Below are positions 1 to 8,266 of a DNA stretch of 64,000 bases, in pieces; the first letter of the stretch is position 1, and each line of letters starts with the position of its first letter. The notes under the pieces are model-generated. The model had not been told where the DNA came from, searched no databases, and was given only the letters and a program-made list of their open reading frames with translations. This DNA is from Actinomycetota bacterium (GTDB taxonomy: Bacteria > Actinomycetota > Thermoleophilia > Solirubrobacterales > Solirubrobacteraceae). The stretch lies in NCBI GenBank assembly GCA_005883215.1, contig VAYS01000007.1, positions 144,166-208,165 on the forward strand. Direction: 5' to 3'. The position numbers were made by a program, and so were the translations under genes.

Positions 1-167
1 GCCACCGCCCCAGTGTTAGGCGACTGGACGGATGTTCTACTCAAGTATCCGGCAGGAGGACCGATAACTGGGGATGTAAGAGCGCATCGGTCCCTGATCT
101 GACTAGCCGGACCGCTGCGAACCGCCCGACAAGGCGGCTACGGAACCCCCAAGGAGCGGAGGTCGGA

Positions 168-719
168 ATGAAGGCAAGAAGGCTTTATATCTTTGGAGCG
201 GCGGTCGTTGCCGCCCTCGCGACGGCCGCGCCGGCCAGCGCGGACACGATCGGTCAGGCGGTCACCGGTGTGGCCACCAGCACCCTTGCCCTCACGGCCG
301 AAACGCCGGCCGCGTTCGGCACGACCCTTACCCCGGGCGCCAGCAACCTGACCACCACCGGGGGAACCCTCACCGCCGTCGACACCACCCCGAGTTGGAC
401 GCTGAGCGTCAACGACGGCACCACCAGCGGCGACGGCCACCTGCAGAAGGGCGCCGTCGGCTGCACGGGCAGCGAGACCGAGCTCGCCAACGCGTCGCAG
501 GTGAACGTGGCGCCGCTGGTCCCCAACGCGAGCGTCACCAGCAACGGCTACGTCACCGTGCCGGCCAACGGTGCGACGGCGGCGGCCGTGGCGAGCGCCT
601 CCGCGGTGCCGCTGGCGGCGACGGTGTTCACCAACACCTACAAGCAGTCGATCGGGTCCAGCGAGATCCTGGTCAGCGGCTGCACCTACAGCCTGACCTC
701 CACCTACACGCTGCAGTAA
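168..719 (+). CDS. Secreted WxL-domain-like surface protein
   Basis: 183 residues. The first ~26 residues form a signal peptide (KARR, a hydrophobic core, then PASA before the cleavage site). The mature part is Thr/Ser/Ala/Val-rich beta-type sequence with a W-T-L motif in 'PSWTLSV', typical of the conserved block of WxL domains, and a closing 'YTLQ' where the family usually has a second aromatic-x-L motif. Two Cys (GCTG, GCTY) could form a disulfide. In Firmicutes WxL domains bind the cell wall without covalent linkage; that role here is inference. Start ATG has an AAGGAG ribosome site at 151-156. The next gene encodes a DUF916/WxL-partner-like protein, the usual neighbour of WxL proteins, which supports the call. 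Confidence 0.75.
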   Translation: MKARRLYIFGAAVVAALATAAPASADTIGQAVTGVATSTLALTAETPAAFGTTLTPGASNLTTTGGTLTAVDTTPSWTLSVNDGTTSGDGHLQKGAVGCTGSETELANASQVNVAPLVPNASVTSNGYVTVPANGATAAAVASASAVPLAATVFTNTYKQSIGSSEILVSGCTYSLTSTYTLQ

Positions 720-735
720 CTCCGCGGCACCTTCC

Positions 736-770
736 CCAGCGGCGGCCGGCCCAGTGCCGGCCGCCACTGG
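736..770 (+). terminator. Hairpin after the WxL gene
   Basis: A perfect 10-bp stem (GGCGGCCGGC at 741-750, GCCGGCCGCC at 756-765) with a 5-nt loop. It is extended by CCAG/CTGG outer arms across one mismatch. Only TT follows, so it is a stem-loop terminator without a strong U tract. Confidence 0.6.
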
Positions 771-811
771 TTAAGCGGGTCGTGTCCTCACCACCATCGG
801 CCCTGTTTCTC

Positions 812-817
812 TAGGGT
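812..817 (+). promoter_or_regulatory. -10 box for a leaderless transcript
   Basis: TAGGGT lies 7 nt before the ATG at 825 and no ribosome site is present, so the transcript probably begins at or next to the start codon. The same spacing recurs at many genes in this window. Confidence 0.55.
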
Positions 818-824
818 CTGCCCG

Positions 825-2486
825 ATGTCTGCGCTCAGGCGTTGGGGTGTCGTGACGGTCGGCCTGCTCGGGTCGCTGCTCGCCACATCGGCGAGCGCCG
901 GGGCGGCGGGCACGTTTGGAATCCAGCCCGCCCGCCGGTACGTGGTCAGCCACCCGCCTAAGTCGCTGGTTGCCACCCAGGTCTCGAACACCACCGCCAA
1001 CGGGATCACGGTCACCGTGTTTCCGGTCACCCTGGGACAGAACCTGGACGGCAGCTTCAGCTTCTCCGAGGCTGCCCCGGACCTCTACGCGGCGGCCAAG
1101 GTCCTGAGCGCCAATCCGCGCGGGTTTCAGCTGGCCCCCGGCGCCGTCACCCGGGTGCACCTGCGCTGGAATCTGCTGCCGCTGCACGCACCCGCCGCGT
1201 ACATGGGCGTGATCTTCCAGGGGGTGCCTCAGGTCAAGCGCCGGGCCCTGAACACGGTCGAGCGGCTGCTGAGCGTCAACTTCCTGATCCTCCCCGGCCA
1301 CCATCCCTCGAGCGGCACGTTCACCGACCTTCGCGCGCAGCAGGCGGCCCCCCGCGTGCTGCGCTTCCTGCCTCGCGTGAAGAACACCGGCACGATCGTC
1401 GACCTCCCGCGCAACACCGCCTTCGTGATCCGCGACGCGGCGGGGCACGTGAGGTTCAAGACGCGCTGGCGCGGGGACGTCGTGCTCCCCGGCTATCAGC
1501 GGGACTTCCCGATCCTCATGAGCAAGCCCGTGCTGCCGGCGGGCAACTACACGATGGCCGCCCGGATGGACTTCGGCAGCTCGCACAACCGGCGCATCCG
1601 GAGGCCTTTCACGCTGGTCGGCCCGAACGAGCTGCCCACATCGCACCTGGTGCTAAACGGCTTCGGGGGCCACGGCTACATCGACAATCCGGCCCACGCC
1701 ACCGGGACGTTCAACTCGATCGGCACCGCGCCGGCCGATACGACATTGCGCCTGGACCTGTACCGCACCCACGCCGGCACGCGCGAGGTCAATCCGATCC
1801 AGAGCGTGACCGAGAAGGACAAGCCGCTGGCCCCGGGTGCCCACCGTAACTTCGACTACTCGTTGATCAAGCTGCCGAAGGGCTCCTACCGGCTGATCGG
1901 GACCTACCAGGACACCGTCGGCTCCCAGCAGCAGGTGAGCACCGACTTCAACACCACCAAGAAGCCCAGCTTCTGGGACGACCTGTGGCGGTGGATCAAG
2001 GACCACATAGTGGTGCTGGCCATCATCCTGCTGCTCGCCCTTCTCGCCCTGCTCCTGCGCTACCTGCTGCGCCGCCAGCGGCGCCTGGAGGAGGCGCTCC
2101 GGGCCGCCCAGCAGGGCCAGATTCCCCCGCCGCCCGGCGCGCCCTCCGCGGTCTCACCGCCGAGCGCACCCCCGCCGGCGCCCGCGCCCGCGCCCGGAGG
2201 CCCACCCGCCCCCCCGCCCGGAGGGCCACCCCCGCCGCCTCCCCCTGCCCCGCCCGGGCACGCGCCACCCGCGCCGCCCGCCCAACCGGTGGCGGCAGAG
2301 CTCGACCTCAACGCGGCGACCGCGGAGCAGCTCCAGGCCCTGCCCGGGGTCGGGCCGGCGGCGGCACAGCGGATCATCGCCTTCCGCGACGAGTACGGGC
2401 GGTTCGAGTCGCTGGAGGAGCTGACCAAGGTCGAGGGGTTCGACCCGGCGCGAGTCGAGCGTCTGCGCGGGCAGGTGCGCGCGTAG
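825..2486 (+). CDS. DUF916-like WxL-partner membrane protein with C-terminal helix-hairpin-helix domain
   Basis: 553 residues. Order of parts: signal peptide (1-27); extracellular beta-rich region (about 30-370) that begins 'GTFGIQPARR' and resembles the DUF916/WxL-interacting region; one membrane helix (about 394-411, 'VVLAIILLLALLALLLRYLL') followed directly by RRQRR; a Pro/Ala/Gly-rich linker (about 432-488); and a ComEA-type helix-hairpin-helix tail (about 490-553, with 'LNAATAEQLQALPGVGPAAA' and a second hairpin). The positive-inside rule puts the HhH tail in the cytoplasm. Known partners bind WxL proteins and peptidoglycan; an HhH domain usually contacts DNA or protein. The fusion is unusual. 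Pairing with the upstream WxL gene is supported by adjacency. Confidence 0.75.
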   Translation: MSALRRWGVVTVGLLGSLLATSASAGAAGTFGIQPARRYVVSHPPKSLVATQVSNTTANGITVTVFPVTLGQNLDGSFSFSEAAPDLYAAAKVLSANPRGFQLAPGAVTRVHLRWNLLPLHAPAAYMGVIFQGVPQVKRRALNTVERLLSVNFLILPGHHPSSGTFTDLRAQQAAPRVLRFLPRVKNTGTIVDLPRNTAFVIRDAAGHVRFKTRWRGDVVLPGYQRDFPILMSKPVLPAGNYTMAARMDFGSSHNRRIRRPFTLVGPNELPTSHLVLNGFGGHGYIDNPAHATGTFNSIGTAPADTTLRLDLYRTHAGTREVNPIQSVTEKDKPLAPGAHRNFDYSLIKLPKGSYRLIGTYQDTVGSQQQVSTDFNTTKKPSFWDDLWRWIKDHIVVLAIILLLALLALLLRYLLRRQRRLEEALRAAQQGQIPPPPGAPSAVSPPSAPPPAPAPAPGGPPAPPPGGPPPPPPPAPPGHAPPAPPAQPVAAELDLNAATAEQLQALPGVGPAAAQRIIAFRDEYGRFESLEELTKVEGFDPARVERLRGQVRA

Positions 2487-2549
2487 CGCCTCGGTCCCCG
2501 GACCTCCCGCCCCGAGGGCCCTTACCGCGGGTCCGCGAGCTCGCCCCGC

Positions 2550-3542
2550 TCAGGACACGTGGCGCACGATATGCGTGCCCTGCATGCCCACGACCAGCGC
2601 CGCGATCAGACCGAGGTAGACGAAGGCAACCAGCGCCCGGTCCCGCGGACGCACGTTGTAGTAGTCGGCGCTGTACTCGCCGCGCGGGGCGTGGCCGGGC
2701 GGGGGGGGCTCCGACGACGATCGGTCCAGTCCGGCTCCAGCCCCCCGGGCGGCCCGGATCGCCTTGTAGCGGCGGAAGGTCTCCATGGCGGCGAACAGGA
2801 CGATGAGCAGGATGATCGGGTTGGGAAACACGATCATCAGGACGACCAAGGCGCCCAGGCCCACCAGCCACATCCACGGGGCCATCGCCGCCATCGCCCG
2901 GCCCCCGTCGAGCGGCACCACGGGGAGCAGGTTGAACAGGTTCAAGAAGAAGCCGGTGAAGGCCAGGGCGTAGAACAGGTTGTTCCCCGTCGCCGCCCCG
3001 ATGGGGATCAAAAGGGCAGCCCCCACGGAGCCCAGGATCGGCCCGGCGAGGCCGACCCGCGCCTCGGCCAGCGCGTTGCCGCCCAGCGACTTGGCCGAGA
3101 TCACCGCCCCCAGGAAGGGGATGAACATCGGGGCGCTGGCCTTGATGCCCTCGCGGCGCAGCTGGATCACGTGCCCCATCTCGTGCACGAGGAGCAGCAG
3201 CACGAGGCCGATCGCAAACTGCCAGCCCCAGATCAGGCTGTAGGCGGCGATCGACACCAGCATCGTCCCCGACGTGGTCAGCAGCTTGAGCTTGGGCAAC
3301 AGCAGCAGCACGGCCTTGGCCGAGGCCCAGAACTTGGCGAGCAGGGCCCCCAGCGCGGCCAGGGCGCCCGCCAGGCGCTTGCCCAGTGGCGTGCGCTGGC
3401 GTCCGAAGGCATCGGTCCCGTCGTAGGGTGCCCCGAACGGGTCGGGGGCCTCCCCCGGCGCCGGTCCGACGGCCCGCGCGGGCGGCGGGCCGGGTCCTGG
3501 CGTCAACGCCGGGCCTGGCTCGAGCGGAGGATTGGGCTCCAT
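2550..3542 (-). CDS. Site-2-protease-like membrane metallopeptidase (M50 family)
   Basis: 330 residues. Several hydrophobic helices carry the zinc motif HEMGH (in 'LLVHEMGHVIQLRREG') and the second M50 motif in the form 'LLPVVPLDGGRAM', equivalent to the usual NxxPxxPLDGG. This is expected to cut membrane-embedded substrates. The N-terminal ~45 residues are Pro-rich and probably cytoplasmic and disordered; a further helix lies at the C-terminus ('LVAFVYLGLIAALVVGM'). No PDZ domain is visible. The gene is convergent with the DUF916-like gene. The substrate cannot be told; nearby single-pass surface proteins are possible but unproven. Confidence 0.85.
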   Translation of the reverse strand: MEPNPPLEPGPALTPGPGPPPARAVGPAPGEAPDPFGAPYDGTDAFGRQRTPLGKRLAGALAALGALLAKFWASAKAVLLLLPKLKLLTTSGTMLVSIAAYSLIWGWQFAIGLVLLLLVHEMGHVIQLRREGIKASAPMFIPFLGAVISAKSLGGNALAEARVGLAGPILGSVGAALLIPIGAATGNNLFYALAFTGFFLNLFNLLPVVPLDGGRAMAAMAPWMWLVGLGALVVLMIVFPNPIILLIVLFAAMETFRRYKAIRAARGAGAGLDRSSSEPPPPGHAPRGEYSADYYNVRPRDRALVAFVYLGLIAALVVGMQGTHIVRHVS

Positions 3543-3640
3543 GGATCCATTGTGGCAGCGCCCATTGGCCCTTCATAAAGGATTGTCGACGCCGGGGATG
3601 GCGCCGCGCGGGGGTCGGGGGTCGAGGCCGCCGGGTGGAC

Positions 3641-3922
3641 CTAGGCGGGCACGACCGTGACCACGACGGTGTCGCCCCGGCGGCCGCGGTAGACCTCGAC
3701 CGGCGTCGTCGAGCTCGGGTGGACGGTGCCGTCGACCTCGATGCTCACACCCACCGAGGTTCCCACGACTCCCGAGACCACCTGGGTGGCCGACGGCTGA
3801 TCGGCGGGGAGCGCGCTCGCCCCCGCGGCCGGATAGGCCACCGTGCCGAGCACCGCGGCGCAGACCACAGCCACCGCCAAGCGGCGGCGCGGGCACCGGC
3901 GGGCAAGGGCGTCCGGCTGCAT
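3641..3922 (-). CDS. Small secreted protein, unknown function
   Basis: 93 residues from the ATG at 3922. I chose this start because TAGCTT (3931-3936) sits 8 nt upstream, the leaderless spacing seen elsewhere here, and because it places a clean signal peptide (RRCPRRR, a hydrophobic stretch, then AGASA) at the N-terminus. The reading frame extends upstream to 4087 with weaker starts at 3970 and 4087. The mature part is only ~55 residues of Val/Thr/Ser-rich sequence ending 'TVVVTVVPA'. No family is recognised. It is divergent from the large secreted protein gene that follows. Confidence 0.5.
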   Translation of the reverse strand: MQPDALARRCPRRRLAVAVVCAAVLGTVAYPAAGASALPADQPSATQVVSGVVGTSVGVSIEVDGTVHPSSTTPVEVYRGRRGDTVVVTVVPA

Positions 3923-4141
3923 CGCCAGCGAAGCTACGCTCGCGCCGCCGGCAATCCTTCCGCGGCTCATACGGGTTCGCCTGCGGCCGATTACGTACCC
4001 AGCGGCGGCCGCCGGCGCCCTGAATGCATGTTTGGCTGCGGACGCTCTGGCGCGGTGACGGTGAAAAACCCTTACAGTCACGGGCACAGGGGCCGATAAG
4101 GAGCAGGGAGACCGGGTGTGGGAGCGCTTGGAGAGAAAGAC

Positions 4142-6853
4142 ATGACGGCTGCTCGTTGGGCAATTAACGGGCGACGTCCGGCGCGCGTGACGCGGATCCC
4201 AGCGCTGGGGATCGCCATCACGGCCCTCTGCGCCTGTCTGGCGCTGGCGCTACTGACCGGGGGTCGCGCCCACGGGTCGCCGCTGCCGGTCGTGGATCCC
4301 ACCGTCGCCGCCGATCGCTCGGTCGAGCCGGTGGTGCTCACCGGGGCCAACTTCCCCGACTGGGCCGCGCCCTCGGATATCAACGCCAAGCTGCCGTTGA
4401 CCGACCTGAAGGACTGCCAGACCTTCGACGACAAGTGCGCGCACAACCACTACGCGCCGCCCGACGTCGAGATCAACCCCGAGGACTACGGCTACCCGGA
4501 GGGGGTCCCCACCGACCGGCTGCTCGGCTACCGCTGGGACGGCAAGCGCTTCGTGCAGATCCCCTTCCAGGTGGACAAGATGTTCACCCGCTACCTGGAC
4601 AACTCGGCCTCGGGCTTCTCGGTCTACTCGGGCGAGGACCAGCACACCACCTACGAGTTCCCGCGCGAGGGCTTCCGCTTCACCAAGTCGGATCCGTCCA
4701 ACCCGTGCCTGGCGGTGCCCGACTCCGCGGCGGCCAAGGACCCGGTGCGGGGCCTGGACACCAACGACGAGCTGGCCTTCATGTCCTCGGACGCCGGTGC
4801 GCAGGCCCCGGCTGACGCCAAGTTGCCGGCCGGCATAAGCGGGGTGCGCGAGGTGCGCGTCGACGACCCGCTCAACCCCGGCGCCGGCCCCCATTACGCC
4901 TACGTGATGAAGGCCGACACCCACGGCCCCAGGCCCGCCTACAACGCCTCAAACGGCTATGTGTCCTACCAGCGCGACCCCAACGCCGACTACTTCGAGC
5001 ACTCGGAGTCCAGCTACTCGGGCTACGGAAACGCCGCCACCGGCATCGTGTGCGACGCCTCCGGGCACGTCCTCTACGGACCGGACGGCAAGCCCCTGAT
5101 CCAGAAGCGCCGTCCTCGCGACTACGCCACGGTCACCACGCCGCGCTACCGCTTCCGCTACGACGGGCGGTGGCTGATGACGGCGATCAACATCAACACC
5201 GCCGACGACGGCCAGACGATCTCTCCCGCCGCCGCCGTGTTCGGCCCCAACATCGTCGACCGGTGGAAGGCCCGGGCCTTCCAGCAGGATCCCTCGTCCA
5301 AGACCCCGTGCTGCGGCTTCGAGGAGGAGGACACCCACTGGGGCGGTTCCAGCACGCTGCTGGGCGAGAGGGTCGGACCGGTGCGGACGATCCGCGAGAC
5401 CTGGGGCGCCGACTCGGGAACCAACGTCATCCGCCGGGAGGTCTTCTACCGCGACCAGATGCGCATCAAGAGCTTCCTGCGCGTGCATGTCATCCCGCCG
5501 CTGGACGGGATCTACGCCCAGTGGGACTTCGCCGCCGGGCGTGTCAACCGCTACTTCAACTCAAACGTCCCCAACGGCGTGCCGGTCGACGGTCAGAACG
5601 ACACCGCCTTCGGCAACCTCGACGACCCGTGCAACGACAACTACAACGGCAACAACCTGGGCACCGTGGGCAATGTCCAGGTCGCGGGCGTCCCGATCCC
5701 CGCCACGCCGCTGAACGGCTTCGATCCCAACCAGTTCTACCGCCAGCTCTACCAGACGGCCCAGATCTGCAAGACGCCCTATCCCTACCACCAGAGCATC
5801 AACCTCGGGGACCCGACGTTCGGCGCCACCAATGCTTCCCTGCAGTGGAACGAGGTCACGGGTCCCAACGGCACCATGGTGGACCGCATCCAGGTGGACA
5901 AGGCCACGGATCTCACCGCCGGCGGCCTGGCCCAGTCCACGATGGCGATCCCCTACTACCGCGACGACTCGTGCTTCGACGACGGGACGGGGTCGGATCC
6001 CGGACCTCGCCTGCGGCCCGGGAGCAGGGATGAGCCGCGCACCGCCTCGGACGGAACGCCGCGCGTGTGCTGGAAGCCGTCCAACGGGATCCCCGGTCCC
6101 GGCAACGACCACTTCTTCCAGGGCGACATCGGCACTCACGGCCTGCACCTGCTGTTTCAGGCCGAGTCCGACAACGCGCGCCTGACCGTCCCGGTCGACG
6201 AGATCGTCTCCGAGTGGCGCATGGTCATGCTCCCGAACGCCAACGCCGGCAACCTCGGCGAGGTCTACGGACGGGAGTTCGAGAAGCCGCTCCAGGCGAC
6301 CGTCATGAGCTACAGCGGCACGGCACCGGGCGCCGACAACGGCCCGTCGGGCGGCAACAGCGGCGGCACCGGCGGCGGGCCGGATTCCGCCAACGGACAA
6401 GCGAGCCACACCGCCAACTCCGACACCAGCGGTGACAGCAACACCAAGGCCCCGCCTTACAGCGCCGCCGCCGGGGCGCCGGCCAAGGTTTCCCGGATCA
6501 ATCCCCTGGGCCTTCCCTCCAACCGCCGTTGCGTCAAGCCGCGTCGCTTTGCGCTTCGCCTCCACCAACCGCGCGGACAGACCCTGGTGCACGTCAAGGT
6601 CTTCGTCGACGGCGCGCTGGTGCGCTCGGCCCGCGGCAGGCGGGTCTCACGGGTGGTGGTGCCGAAGCTGATCCAGGCCGACCAGACGATCGAGGTGGTG
6701 GCGCGCACCAACCGCGGGCGGCTGATCACCGAGCGGCGCCTCTACCGCGGCTGTCCGCGCAAGATCACGCTGAGCGCGCGTCGCGTCGGCGCCAAGCGAA
6801 AGCACCACAAGGTCGGGCGCCGCGGCACCGGGCGCCGCGGCCGCCGCTCCTAA
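4142..6853 (+). CDS. Large secreted protein of unknown family
   Basis: 903 residues from ATG 4142, which has GGAGAG a few bases upstream; a GTG at 4118 in the same frame (preceded by GGGAG) is an alternative. An N-terminal hydrophobic segment after RRPARVTR acts as a signal peptide or anchor. The body is Asp/Asn/Tyr/Pro-rich with scattered Cys. It includes 'DGKRFVQIPFQVDK' and 'LDTNDELAFMSSDAG', a pattern seen in extracellular bacterial and archaeal proteins of unknown role. A Gly/Ser/Asn linker (about 740-800) leads to a Cys-containing domain and a strongly basic tail ending RRGTGRRGRRS. I cannot assign an enzyme activity. Confidence 0.8.
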   Translation: MTAARWAINGRRPARVTRIPALGIAITALCACLALALLTGGRAHGSPLPVVDPTVAADRSVEPVVLTGANFPDWAAPSDINAKLPLTDLKDCQTFDDKCAHNHYAPPDVEINPEDYGYPEGVPTDRLLGYRWDGKRFVQIPFQVDKMFTRYLDNSASGFSVYSGEDQHTTYEFPREGFRFTKSDPSNPCLAVPDSAAAKDPVRGLDTNDELAFMSSDAGAQAPADAKLPAGISGVREVRVDDPLNPGAGPHYAYVMKADTHGPRPAYNASNGYVSYQRDPNADYFEHSESSYSGYGNAATGIVCDASGHVLYGPDGKPLIQKRRPRDYATVTTPRYRFRYDGRWLMTAININTADDGQTISPAAAVFGPNIVDRWKARAFQQDPSSKTPCCGFEEEDTHWGGSSTLLGERVGPVRTIRETWGADSGTNVIRREVFYRDQMRIKSFLRVHVIPPLDGIYAQWDFAAGRVNRYFNSNVPNGVPVDGQNDTAFGNLDDPCNDNYNGNNLGTVGNVQVAGVPIPATPLNGFDPNQFYRQLYQTAQICKTPYPYHQSINLGDPTFGATNASLQWNEVTGPNGTMVDRIQVDKATDLTAGGLAQSTMAIPYYRDDSCFDDGTGSDPGPRLRPGSRDEPRTASDGTPRVCWKPSNGIPGPGNDHFFQGDIGTHGLHLLFQAESDNARLTVPVDEIVSEWRMVMLPNANAGNLGEVYGREFEKPLQATVMSYSGTAPGADNGPSGGNSGGTGGGPDSANGQASHTANSDTSGDSNTKAPPYSAAAGAPAKVSRINPLGLPSNRRCVKPRRFALRLHQPRGQTLVHVKVFVDGALVRSARGRRVSRVVVPKLIQADQTIEVVARTNRGRLITERRLYRGCPRKITLSARRVGAKRKHHKVGRRGTGRRGRRS

Positions 6854-6858
6854 GCGGC
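6843..6858 (+). terminator. Short hairpin spanning the stop codon of the large secreted protein
   Basis: GCCGCT and AGCGGC form a 6-bp stem with a 4-nt loop; the TAA stop lies partly in the loop. It sits between two convergent genes. A weak terminator candidate. Confidence 0.35.
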
Positions 6859-6863
6859 TCGAG

Positions 6864-6893
6864 TCTCAGCGCACGAGCTCTCAGCGCACCAGC
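6864..6893. repeat. 15-bp tandem duplication over the 3' end of the DUF1501 gene
   Basis: TCTCAGCGCACGAGC (6864-6878) is followed directly by TCTCAGCGCACCAGC (6879-6893), differing at one base. The copy that lies inside the gene contains its stop codon; the second copy repeats the last codons and the stop just downstream. Confidence 0.8.
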
Positions 6894-8266
6894 TTGGGCC
6901 GGGCGAAGGACCCGGCGCCGGGGATGACCGCGGCCGCGTCCTGACCCAGCCACTGCTCGAGCAGGGCGCAGTACATGCCCCGGAAGTCCGACGTCATGCG
7001 CAGGTTGTCGCGATCGTCGAGCCTGCCCAGGCCGGGGAACTCGCCCACCAGGCCTCCAGTGGTGCGGGTGCCGATGACGAATCCGGCGCCGGCGGCCCCG
7101 TGGTCGGTGCCCGACCCGTTCTCCTTGGGGCGGCGACCGAACTCGCTCCACAGCTGCGTGAGCACGCGGTCGGCCAGTCCGCGGGCCTCGAGGTCGCGCT
7201 GAAAGGCCAGCACGGCGTCGCCCACCGCCTGGATACGGGGAGCAAAGTGCGCGGCCTGGTCGGCGTGGGTATCGAAGTCGCCGTCGTGGGCTTCGACGGC
7301 CACCACCCGCAGCGGCAGCCCGGCGGCGATCATCGCCGCCACCGCGGCCAGCCGCTCGGCCAGGTCGCCCTTGGGATAGGGCACCGGCGAGCGGTAATCG
7401 GGCTCTCCGTCCTTGGAGACCAGGCCCCGCAGTTGGCCGCGCAGATGCCCGGCGGCGGCCGAGACGCCGCGGGCGCTGCCCAGGAAGGGCTCGTTGACCG
7501 GGGTGGCCACCGCGCCCAGGCCGCCGATCGCGTCGAGCATCGGGGTGGCCACCGGAGATTCGACCCCCGGGGTGTCGAACGTGTAGGCGGCGGGCGACTC
7601 CAGCGTGGCCACCGGCACCCGGCGGGGGGCCAGGGCGGGGGCGAGCGAGTCGTTTAGCGACAGGCCCTGGAGGGGGTTGGCGGGTGTACCGGCCGCGTCG
7701 AGGTAGCGGCCCAGCCATCCGACGCGAAGCGAGGCGTCGGTGGCGCCTACCTCCCAGTAGTGGCGCGAGGTGAAGTGCGACTGATCGGGGTGGTCGTAGC
7801 CGACGGCGGGGAATACGCTGACCTTGCCCTCGCCGTGAAGCGCGGCCAGGGCGCCGGCGGCCGGGTGGAAGTGAAGCCGGGAGTCCTCCGGCAGCGGCGT
7901 GCCCTGGTCCCCCGGTAGCCCCAGCGAGGGCCGCAGGGTCGGGTAGGCGGGATCGCCCACCGGGGCGAGCAGCGTGAGGCTGTCCCACCCCCCGGGGGCG
8001 AAGATCGACACCAGTACGCGACCGTCGCCGGGCAGCGCCGCGGCCTCGGCCACGCCCTCGGACAGGGCGCCCAGGCGCAGGTGCGAGGCGCCGTAGACCG
8101 ACAGGGTCAGGGCGCCGCCGCGCAGCAGCAGCGAGCGCCGGCTGAGCCCGGTGCCCGCGGGCACCGGCATCCCGCGCTCGATCGCCGGCAACCCGTCGCC
8201 GGCGCGCGCCGCGGCGGCGTGCAGCAGGCGCGAGCGGGTGTAGGAGCTACAGCAGGAGTCGCCCAT
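6881..8266 (-). CDS. DUF1501 family exported protein
   Basis: 461 residues. It carries a twin-arginine type signal ('SRRSLLLRGGALTLSVYG', about residues 42-60) and the DUF1501 pattern ('GRVLVSIFAPGGWDSLTL', 'HFTSRHYWEVGA', 'VDTH'-like 'FDTHADQAAHF', 'SEFGRRPKENGSGTDHGAAG'). The conserved His and Asp residues resemble the alkaline-phosphatase/sulfatase-like fold, but the function of the family is not established. Its ATG overlaps the TGA stop of the upstream DUF1800 gene (TGATG at 8264-8268), so the two are translationally coupled. DUF1501 and DUF1800 genes are commonly neighbours in other bacteria. It is the last gene of a three-gene operon. Confidence 0.85.
   Translation of the reverse strand: MGDSCCSSYTRSRLLHAAAARAGDGLPAIERGMPVPAGTGLSRRSLLLRGGALTLSVYGASHLRLGALSEGVAEAAALPGDGRVLVSIFAPGGWDSLTLLAPVGDPAYPTLRPSLGLPGDQGTPLPEDSRLHFHPAAGALAALHGEGKVSVFPAVGYDHPDQSHFTSRHYWEVGATDASLRVGWLGRYLDAAGTPANPLQGLSLNDSLAPALAPRRVPVATLESPAAYTFDTPGVESPVATPMLDAIGGLGAVATPVNEPFLGSARGVSAAAGHLRGQLRGLVSKDGEPDYRSPVPYPKGDLAERLAAVAAMIAAGLPLRVVAVEAHDGDFDTHADQAAHFAPRIQAVGDAVLAFQRDLEARGLADRVLTQLWSEFGRRPKENGSGTDHGAAGAGFVIGTRTTGGLVGEFPGLGRLDDRDNLRMTSDFRGMYCALLEQWLGQDAAAVIPGAGSFARPKLVR

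Noticed and set aside
2550..3578. Plus-strand ORFs antisense to the M50 protease
   Set aside because: His/Gln/Arg-rich shadow translation of transmembrane codons, a usual artefact at high GC.
4060..4118. Possible c-di-GMP (GEMM-like) riboswitch, from CACGGGCACAGGGG
   Set aside because: Only the short CAC-GCACAGGG-like stretch resembles it; the rest of the aptamer and its pairings are not seen.
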